Of a DNA stretch of 64,000 bases, positions 58,375-64,000 are shown piece after piece. A program made the position numbers and the translations under genes. This stretch comes from Microbulbifer thermotolerans (GTDB taxonomy: Bacteria; Pseudomonadota; Gammaproteobacteria; Pseudomonadales; Cellvibrionaceae). Every line of letters begins with the position of its first letter. Position 1 is the first letter of the stretch. The notes under the pieces were generated by a model. The model did no database searches. It had not been told where the DNA came from and was given only the letters and a program-made list of their open reading frames with translations. The stretch is from positions 186,001 through 250,000 of the forward strand of contig NZ_FOKT01000001.1 of NCBI RefSeq assembly GCF_900112305.1, read 5' to 3'.

Positions 58375-59559
58375 ATGAAAAAAATAGTTGTTCTTTCTAT
58401 TTGGGCTGCCATCTTTTTTCTTTTGGGAGGCTGCGCAGCCACCAATAAATTCAGCGTGGTGGAATACCAGCAGACAATGGATGCAAAGTTTCCGCCCCTG
58501 GCCGTTTTCTCAAAAGTGCCCGATGGTGACTTCAGGCAGCGTTGCGAAGCAGTCAATAAAGAGTCTCTGTTGAAGCAATGCAGCTTCAATACCATTGATT
58601 ACTCGCAAATCTACCAAGAGCTGAGCCAATCCGGGCTGTTTAAGTCCGTGCACCTAGCCAACGATGCGGTGCCCTATCAATTGTTGATATCGTCAGCGAT
58701 GTATGACAAGACCAGCGCAGTGGAATTGGGGCAGGCGGCAGTGGCTGGCGCAACGCTGATGCTGGCGCCGGTAAACACTTCGTGGGAAATTCACATAGAC
58801 GCGGCGCTCACTTGGCACGGGCATTTGATCCGGCGCTACCAATATGAAATTCCGTTTACCTCCAGCGTCAATCTGTTCAGCGAGCACGGCAGCATGGACA
58901 GGGATCAGGCCAGGGCAGTGGTTTCCCGGTTGATTGCCGATTTTCAAAAAGACGAGGCGCTCTCACCGGGAGTGCTGTATCGCTCTCTGGAGGCAAGCAA
59001 TTATGAAACTGAATTGCACCTGCCAGAGGCTGTGGGGGAATACCTCGCCAACCCCTTAGTAATGTTTCGGCACCCTTTATACGGCGCCCAGGCTCGCTAT
59101 GAGCACAAGCAATTTCAGTTTGATTTCGTCGATGTTTCCGTCTATCCGGTTCCCAGCTGGGAGTGGGTGGATGAGAAGAGCGTGCTCGCGCGGGAATCGC
59201 TGCGCGTGCGCAAGGAAATGGAATACATGGAGAAAAAGGGGCAGTGGAGGGATTTAAGCCTTGGTGATGATGTATGGAACTATTGGCACCGTGCTGATCA
59301 GCAGGTGCTCGTGCTGGAATTGTCCGGTGGCTTCTCGGTAGTAGCGGACGAGGCCCGCTATCACACCTATGCATACCTCTTTTTGTTAAAAGACAAATTT
59401 GTCAAGGTGGCGGCCTCCTTTAGCGGGGAAGGGCGTGATAAGAAGGATGTTGAGTTGTTTGCGCGGGAACTGTTGGCGTCCGTCGAAGTCCCCGATGAAT
59501 CGCACTTTATGGCGCGTGTGCGGAAGGTGTGGAGGGATGGCCAGCCTTCACAGCTCTAA
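58375..59559 (+). CDS. hypothetical lipoprotein, family not recognised
   Basis: A 394-residue predicted lipoprotein with a signal peptide and lipobox LLGGC (Cys about residue 21). The mature part has AVFSKVPDGDFRQRCEAVNKESLLKQC near its start and an alternating, mostly beta-like C-terminal half ending in FARELLASVEVPD. A hydrophobic Ala/Leu stretch (about 118-132, AAVAGATLMLAPVN) resembles a glycine-zipper. I do not recognise the family. It sits where hisC is expected between hisD and the DegS/AlgW gene. Codon usage looks more AT-rich than its neighbours, which may mean a later arrival. ATG at 58375. Confidence 0.72.
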   Translation: MKKIVVLSIWAAIFFLLGGCAATNKFSVVEYQQTMDAKFPPLAVFSKVPDGDFRQRCEAVNKESLLKQCSFNTIDYSQIYQELSQSGLFKSVHLANDAVPYQLLISSAMYDKTSAVELGQAAVAGATLMLAPVNTSWEIHIDAALTWHGHLIRRYQYEIPFTSSVNLFSEHGSMDRDQARAVVSRLIADFQKDEALSPGVLYRSLEASNYETELHLPEAVGEYLANPLVMFRHPLYGAQARYEHKQFQFDFVDVSVYPVPSWEWVDEKSVLARESLRVRKEMEYMEKKGQWRDLSLGDDVWNYWHRADQQVLVLELSGGFSVVADEARYHTYAYLFLLKDKFVKVAASFSGEGRDKKDVELFARELLASVEVPDESHFMARVRKVWRDGQPSQL

Positions 59560-59683
59560 AGAGTTGCCTGTGCATCACGTGTGCGCCGTTTTTGCCCCTG
59601 GGCGCTCCCCCGGCTATTTCTAGCGCCCTGGGAAACGAGCTGCTTCCCGAGCCTCTGGGGGCGACGCCACTATTCATCAGAGC

Positions 59684-60832
59684 TCAGCTGCGGCGTTGTG
59701 TGTTCGGTCTTTCCGAGACAGTAGCTTCGACAGTATCGACCACGCCATCGCGTATGAAGGTGATAGATATGGTATCGCCGGGGCGCAGAGTGGCCATGGT
59801 GGCAACACCGCGCCGGCCGTCATTGATCGGGAGGCCGTCGATATGGGTGATTACGTCGCCGGGCTTAAGCCCCGCATGGTGCGCGGGCCCCTGATTGTAA
59901 ATGGCCGTGATCAGCACGCCGTTGGTGGAAGCCAGATTGTAATTGCGCGCCAGTTGCGGAGTCACCGCCTGGGCCTCGATGCCCAGCCAGCCTGGCACTA
60001 CCCGGCCGTACTCAATGATGTCTTGCATCACTTTGAAAGCGATATTGGCCGGTATTGCAAAGCTGATGCCGCCGGAGTAGCCGGACTGATTGAGAATGGA
60101 TGTATTGATTCCCAATAGGCGGCCGTGAGCGTCCACCAAGGCGCCGCCGGAATTGCCCGGGTTTACCGCTGCATCTGTCTGCAGGAAATTCTGCAAGTAG
60201 CCGCCGGCACCGGTGGCGGCCAGGTTCAGGTTGCGCTCGCCGGTGGCGCTGATAATGCCTTGAGTGACGGTCTGTCCCACACCGAACGGGTTGCCGATGG
60301 CGAGTACCACATCTCCCACCTGGGCTTTTTCCGGTTCTCCAACTTCGATAGACGTGAGACTGGGCAGCTCGATTTTTAGTACTGCCAGGTCGAAATCCGC
60401 ATCTGAACCCACCAGCTGGGCCTGTGCTTCCCGGCCATCCGCCAGTAACACCACTATGGCATCCGCCTCATCCACTACATGGTGATTGGTGAGAATGTAG
60501 CCGTCATCGCTAACAATGACGCCGGAGCCCAGATTGGACTGCATGCGCTCCCGCTGGGGGAGGTTCATGCTGTTGAACAGGCGCTGAAACAGGGGATCGT
60601 TGAAAAGCGGATGCTGTCGCTGGGGCACGGCCTTGCGCGTGTAGATATTGACCACCGCCGGTCCCGCGAGGCTCACCGCGCTGGCGTAGGAAACCGGCCC
60701 CTGCCATTCTCCCGCTTGCGGAGACGGTGCCCCGTTGCGCAGCTGTGGGAACACGAACAACAGCAGTGCCGCCACTGCCAGTCCAATGCCGGTGGGCGCG
60801 GCCCAGTCTTGAATAAAACGTTGTAGGGACAC
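59684..60832 (-). CDS. algW: DegS/AlgW-type periplasmic serine protease
   Basis: A 382-residue S1C protease with one N-terminal membrane anchor (about 15-30). The catalytic triad is His in LTNHHVVDEAD (about 117), Asp in DADFDLAVLKIE (about 147) and Ser in NPGNSGGALVD (about 224). One PDZ domain (about 265-370) carries HHAGLKPGDVITHIDG. In gammaproteobacteria it senses misfolded porins and starts cleavage of the anti-sigma factor RseA/MucA. It lies near murA-hisG-hisD, as algW does in Pseudomonas, but on the opposite strand. ATG at 60832. Confidence 0.93.
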   Translation of the reverse strand: MSLQRFIQDWAAPTGIGLAVAALLLFVFPQLRNGAPSPQAGEWQGPVSYASAVSLAGPAVVNIYTRKAVPQRQHPLFNDPLFQRLFNSMNLPQRERMQSNLGSGVIVSDDGYILTNHHVVDEADAIVVLLADGREAQAQLVGSDADFDLAVLKIELPSLTSIEVGEPEKAQVGDVVLAIGNPFGVGQTVTQGIISATGERNLNLAATGAGGYLQNFLQTDAAVNPGNSGGALVDAHGRLLGINTSILNQSGYSGGISFAIPANIAFKVMQDIIEYGRVVPGWLGIEAQAVTPQLARNYNLASTNGVLITAIYNQGPAHHAGLKPGDVITHIDGLPINDGRRGVATMATLRPGDTISITFIRDGVVDTVEATVSERPNTQRRS

Positions 60833-60855
60833 TCTCGACTCCTCGATTTGCGGCC

Positions 60856-60861
60856 ATTATA
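60856..60861 (-). promoter_or_regulatory. putative -10 box of the DegS/AlgW gene
   Basis: The minus strand reads TATAAT 24 nt before the ATG, about 45 bp from the divergent sat -10 box. No good -35 box is visible. Confidence 0.35.
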
Positions 60862-60883
60862 CATGGGTGCAGCGGTGAAGCCG

Positions 60884-60911
60884 TTGGTCATCGCCCGCAG
60901 ATCCGTATAAT
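60884..60911 (+). promoter_or_regulatory. putative sigma-70 promoter of sat
   Basis: TTGGTC (60884-60889) and a perfect TATAAT (60906-60911) are separated by 16 bp. They give a leader of about 45 nt before the sat ATG at 60964. Confidence 0.5.
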
Positions 60912-60963
60912 GGCGGGTCCAAATTTTGTGACCCGCCTGCTTTTCAAGTTTTTGGAGATCGCT

Positions 60964-62154
60964 ATGTCCCTGGTTCGACCCCACGGCAGTATGGAGCTGC
61001 AGCCCCGGTTTGTGTATGACGCTGAAAGGCATCACCAGCTGATCCATGAGGCGGAGTCGCTTCCGTCCATCGTGGTCAGCTCCGCTGCCGCGGCCAATGC
61101 GGTAATGCTGGGTGCCGGCTATTTCAATCCGCTGCACGGTTATATGAATCTGGCCGACGCCCTGAGCGTTGCCGAATCGCTGCGTACCGTGGACGGCCTT
61201 TTCTGGCCGGTGCCGATCGTCAATATGGTTGAGGACACCAGTGCCATCGAAGGGGCATCCCGTATCGCGCTGCGCGACCCCAATGTCGAGGGCAATCCGG
61301 TTTTGGCGATCATGGACGTCCAGGCAATAGAAACGGTGTCCGAGGAGCAGATGGATACCATGGTGCAACAGGTGTTTGGCACCTTAGATGAAAAACATCC
61401 GGGTGTGGCCACTTTCCGCTCCGCCGGCCGCCAGTTAATTTCCGGTCCCATCGAGGTGCTGAACTTCAGTTACTTCCAAAGTGACTTCCCGGATACCTTC
61501 CGCACCGCGGTGGAGATCCGCAACGAATTTGCTGAGCGCGGCTGGAGCAAGGTGGTGGCCTTCCAGACCCGCAATCCGATGCACCGCGCCCACGAGGAGC
61601 TGTGCAAAATGGCTCTTGAAGCGGTGGATGCCGACGGTGTACTCATTCATATGTTGCTGGGCAAGCTGAAGCCGGGCGACATTCCCGCAACCGTGCGCGA
61701 CGCCGCGATACGGAAGATGGTGGAGCTCTATTTTCCCAGTAATACCGTGATGGTGACCGGCTACGGTTTCGATATGCTCTATGCCGGCCCGCGGGAGGCT
61801 GTGTTGCATGCAGTCTTCCGCCAAAACTGTGGTTGCAGCCACTTGATCGTCGGTCGCGACCACGCCGGGGTAGGCGACTACTACGGTGCTTTTGATGCGC
61901 AGACCATTTTTGATGAGAAAGTACCGGAGGGCGCGCTGGAGATTGAGATTTTCCGCGCCGACCACACGGCCTACTCAAAAAAGCTGAATAAAGTGGTGAT
62001 GATGCGCGATGTCCCGGATCACACAAAGGAAGATTTTATTCTGTTGTCTGGAACCAAGGTGCGCGAGATGCTGGGAGATGGCATAGCTCCGCCGCCAGAA
62101 TTCTCCCGCCCTGAAGTGGCTCAGATTCTGATGGATTACTATCAGAGCCTGTAA
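60964..62154 (+). CDS. sat: ATP sulfurylase, homo-oligomeric (Sat) type
   Basis: A 396-residue sulfate adenylyltransferase forming APS from ATP and sulfate. It carries AFQTRNPMHRAHEELCKMAL (about 202-221, the ATP-site QTRNPxHRAH motif) and the second site motif IVGRDHAGVGDYYGAFDAQ (about 298-316). It is the single-subunit type found in archaea, sulfate reducers, sulfur oxidisers and some marine gammaproteobacteria, not the CysD/CysN type of enterics. Whether it serves assimilation or sulfur oxidation cannot be told here. The ATG at 60964 has GGAG upstream; a terminator follows the stop. Confidence 0.95.
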   Translation: MSLVRPHGSMELQPRFVYDAERHHQLIHEAESLPSIVVSSAAAANAVMLGAGYFNPLHGYMNLADALSVAESLRTVDGLFWPVPIVNMVEDTSAIEGASRIALRDPNVEGNPVLAIMDVQAIETVSEEQMDTMVQQVFGTLDEKHPGVATFRSAGRQLISGPIEVLNFSYFQSDFPDTFRTAVEIRNEFAERGWSKVVAFQTRNPMHRAHEELCKMALEAVDADGVLIHMLLGKLKPGDIPATVRDAAIRKMVELYFPSNTVMVTGYGFDMLYAGPREAVLHAVFRQNCGCSHLIVGRDHAGVGDYYGAFDAQTIFDEKVPEGALEIEIFRADHTAYSKKLNKVVMMRDVPDHTKEDFILLSGTKVREMLGDGIAPPPEFSRPEVAQILMDYYQSL

Positions 62155-62160
62155 GTAATA

Positions 62161-62199
62161 AACAAAAAAGGGCGGAGTGTTATCCGCCCTTTTTTGTTT
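62161..62199. terminator. bidirectional rho-independent terminator, sat / zapG
   Basis: A 16-bp perfect inverted repeat (62161-62176 with 62183-62198) and a 6-nt loop. The GC-rich core GGGCGGA is flanked by A6 on one side and T6 on the other, so it works for sat on the plus strand and for zapG on the minus strand. It begins 7 bp after the sat stop. Confidence 0.88.
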
Positions 62200-62265
62200 G
62201 CAATCGCTTGGGGTGCCCCTGATATGGTTGCCCAAGTGCTGCGACACCTGGGCTGGATTGGGGGG

Positions 62266-62727
62266 TTAGCGTGTCGCGGTGCCTTCTCCGCTCAAGGGCT
62301 CTTTTTCCAGGCCGAAGTCTTCTGCCAGGGTGCCCTTGGCCCCGGGTTCTTTCGGTGCCCAGTCCCGCGGCGGGGCGACGACTTCCTGTAGGTGCTCATC
62401 GTTGTCGCTCAGTTTCCCGCTGCCCGCTTCCAGCATTTGGCGCCCGATGTCCTGGCTGGAAAGGCGCAGGGCGCTGTTGGCCAGATATTCGTGCACTTCC
62501 CGGTAACTTTCGGTGAGGTTGTGGACCAGCTGGGCAGTTTGGTCAAAGTGCTCGTTAACCTGCAGCTGAAAATCCTCCAGCTTCTGGTTGGCCTCCCGCA
62601 GGCGCAGTTCCAGCTCCTGGGTGCGGGCTGTACTGTTGCCGCGGCTGCGTACAGCCAGGAAAGCGAGCAGGGCGCCCAGTGCCAAGCCTAGGATACCCAC
62701 CAGAATCAATAGCGAAGTAGAGTGCAC
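62266..62727 (-). CDS. zapG: ZapG/YhcB family cell-envelope protein (DUF1043)
   Basis: A 153-residue protein with one N-terminal transmembrane segment (about 6-26, LLILVGILGLALGALLAFLAV) followed by a coiled coil (about 35-85). The conserved LVHNLTESYREVHEYLANSALRL and a disordered acidic tail follow. In E. coli YhcB/ZapG links cell division, wall synthesis and membrane balance. It is divergent from zapE (182 bp), a neighbour relationship common in this group. ATG at 62727. Confidence 0.92.
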   Translation of the reverse strand: MHSTSLLILVGILGLALGALLAFLAVRSRGNSTARTQELELRLREANQKLEDFQLQVNEHFDQTAQLVHNLTESYREVHEYLANSALRLSSQDIGRQMLEAGSGKLSDNDEHLQEVVAPPRDWAPKEPGAKGTLAEDFGLEKEPLSGEGTATR

Positions 62728-62908
62728 TAATGCTTCCTCCTCTAGATAAATGACAGCAGCGGTCGTCCGTGACGGAGTGGCCGGCGGTGATGGCCGGCGC
62801 TGGGCTATGAGTATACGCGAATAGTGCCGCGCCGTCGGCTAGTCGGTCAGTCGTTGAATTTGATAGAGTGCGCCCCTCGTAAGAAGGTAGTTGATTTTCT
62901 CGCCAGTT

Positions 62909-64000
62909 ATGTCCCTAGTCAGCAGTTCCCAACTCTCACCGCTTGAGCGTTATCGGCGCGATCTGCAGCGTCCGGATTTTATTGCCGATCCGGCGCAGGA
63001 AAGCGCGGTACGCGAGCTGCAAGATCTGTACACGCGCCTGTTGCAACGGGAGAGGGGGAACGGAGGCGGGCTGTTCGGGCGTGTCCGGCGTTTGTGGCAA
63101 GGCGCAACCGAGCCCGAGCGCGGCCTCTATTTCTGGGGCGGGGTAGGGCGGGGTAAAACCTACCTGATGGATGCATTTTTCGAGTCGTTGCCTTTCGAGC
63201 GCAAGCAGCGCACTCATTTTCACCGCTTTATGCGTGAGGTGCACCGGGAGCTGAAGGCGCTAGCGGGGGCGAAGAACCCACTGGAGCGGGTGGCGGACCG
63301 CATCGCCGCCAGGGCAAAGGTCTTGTGCTTCGATGAGTTTTTCGTTTCCGATATTACCGATGCGATGATACTCGCCAACCTTCTCGGCGCTCTCTTTCAG
63401 CGAGGAGTGACTTTGGTGGCCACCTCCAATATTGAGCCGGAGGGGCTCTATAAGGATGGTCTGCAGCGAGCGCGTTTCCTGCCCGCCATCGCTCTGCTGA
63501 AGCGGCACACCAAAGTGGTCAATGTGGACAGCGGTGTCGATTACCGGTTGCGCGCGCTGGAAATGGCGGAGCTCTATCACTCACCCCTGGGGGCAGTGGC
63601 GGATGCCAGTCTGGCCCGCAGCTTTGCGCGCTTAAGCGTGGAGGGTTGTGAAGTGCGGGAAAGGGTGGATCTGAGTATTGAGGGGCGCCCCATCCGCGCG
63701 TTGAAAGTGGCCGACGATGTGGCCTGGTTCGATTTTGCTGCGCTCTGTGACGGCCCGCGCTCACAGAATGACTACATAGAGCTGGCGCGGGAATTCCATA
63801 CCGTGCTGCTGGCTGGGGTACCGCGCTTTGACGAGCGTATGGAAGCGCAGGCGCGGCGGTTTATTAATATGGTGGACGAGTTCTACGATCGCAGCGTCAA
63901 GCTGGTGATTTCCGCCGAAGTGCCGGCCGAGCAGCTGTACGGTGGCAAACACTTGCGATTTGAGTTCGAGCGCACAGTCAGCCGGTTGCTCGAAATGCAG
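62909..64000 (+). CDS. zapE: cell division protein ZapE, AFG1-like ATPase (partial, 3' end cut)
   Basis: The first 364 codons are in the window; the gene runs past its right edge with no stop. It is a P-loop ATPase of the AFG1/ZapE family: Walker A GGVGRGKTYLMDAF (about 77-90), Walker B VLCFDEFFVSD (about 138-148) and sensor-like TLVATSNIEPEGLY. ZapE binds FtsZ and destabilises rings during late division. ATG at 62909 gives MSLVSSSQLSPLERY. Only the very C-terminal end should be missing. Confidence 0.95.
   Translation, partial: MSLVSSSQLSPLERYRRDLQRPDFIADPAQESAVRELQDLYTRLLQRERGNGGGLFGRVRRLWQGATEPERGLYFWGGVGRGKTYLMDAFFESLPFERKQRTHFHRFMREVHRELKALAGAKNPLERVADRIAARAKVLCFDEFFVSDITDAMILANLLGALFQRGVTLVATSNIEPEGLYKDGLQRARFLPAIALLKRHTKVVNVDSGVDYRLRALEMAELYHSPLGAVADASLARSFARLSVEGCEVRERVDLSIEGRPIRALKVADDVAWFDFAALCDGPRSQNDYIELAREFHTVLLAGVPRFDERMEAQARRFINMVDEFYDRSVKLVISAEVPAEQLYGGKHLRFEFERTVSRLLEMQ

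Overview
The window is chromosomal DNA of a moderately GC-rich gammaproteobacterium. Gene order matches core blocks known from Pseudomonas and Cellvibrionales: hemA-prfA-prmC opposite TPR-lolB-ispE-tRNA-Gln-prs-rplY-pth-ychF; gatCAB opposite mreBCD-maf-rng-yhdP; and kdsD-kdsC-lptCAB-rpoN-hpf-ptsN-rapZ-ptsO-mgtE opposite mlaC-ibaG-murA-hisG-hisD. A carbohydrate-type TonB-dependent receptor paired with a SapC-family gene, and a homo-oligomeric ATP sulfurylase, suggest a marine polysaccharide degrader such as Microbulbifer or a relative. That genus guess is inference from gene content.

Layout. 1-1.7 kb: end of gap, then pyk. 2.1-7.0 kb: TonB receptor with two LacI-like operator palindromes upstream, sapC, and a TauE/SafE permease. 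7.1-8.0 kb: MITE-like repeats around a tRNA-Met/tRNA-Gln pair with a near-consensus promoter. 8-16 kb, minus strand: DMT permease, ychF, pth, rplY, prs, a second tRNA-Gln, ispE, lolB and a TPR lipoprotein. 16.5-19.7 kb: hemA-prfA-prmC. 20-27.3 kb: zinc CDF transporter, M14-like deacylase, MATE pump, DoxX, RhlB-like helicase, CysZ and a PA4642-type protein. 27.4-32.8 kb: acyl-CoA ligase and gatBAC. 33.1-42.1 kb: mreBCD, maf, rng and yhdP, serving cell shape, RNA processing and envelope lipid transport. 42.2-43.9 kb: MsrB lipoprotein, a MITE and an orphan membrane protein. 43.9-53.6 kb, minus strand: the yjgA to kdsD block for LPS synthesis and transport, sigma-54 and the nitrogen PTS. 53.9-64 kb: mlaC, ibaG, murA, hisG, hisD, an orphan lipoprotein, degS/algW, sat, zapG and a truncated zapE.

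The strongest signal beyond ordinary genes is a dispersed family of palindromic elements of about 215 bp: five copies plus one short relic, all intergenic and all in the same orientation. Termini are conserved, a central 26-nt segment is almost invariant, and an internal stem changes in sequence between copies while staying paired. One relic supplies the stop codon of a transporter gene. Other points worth checking are mreC, where the only well-placed start is ATC, and mlaC standing without mlaFED or mlaB. I see no transposase, phage, CRISPR or defence genes.
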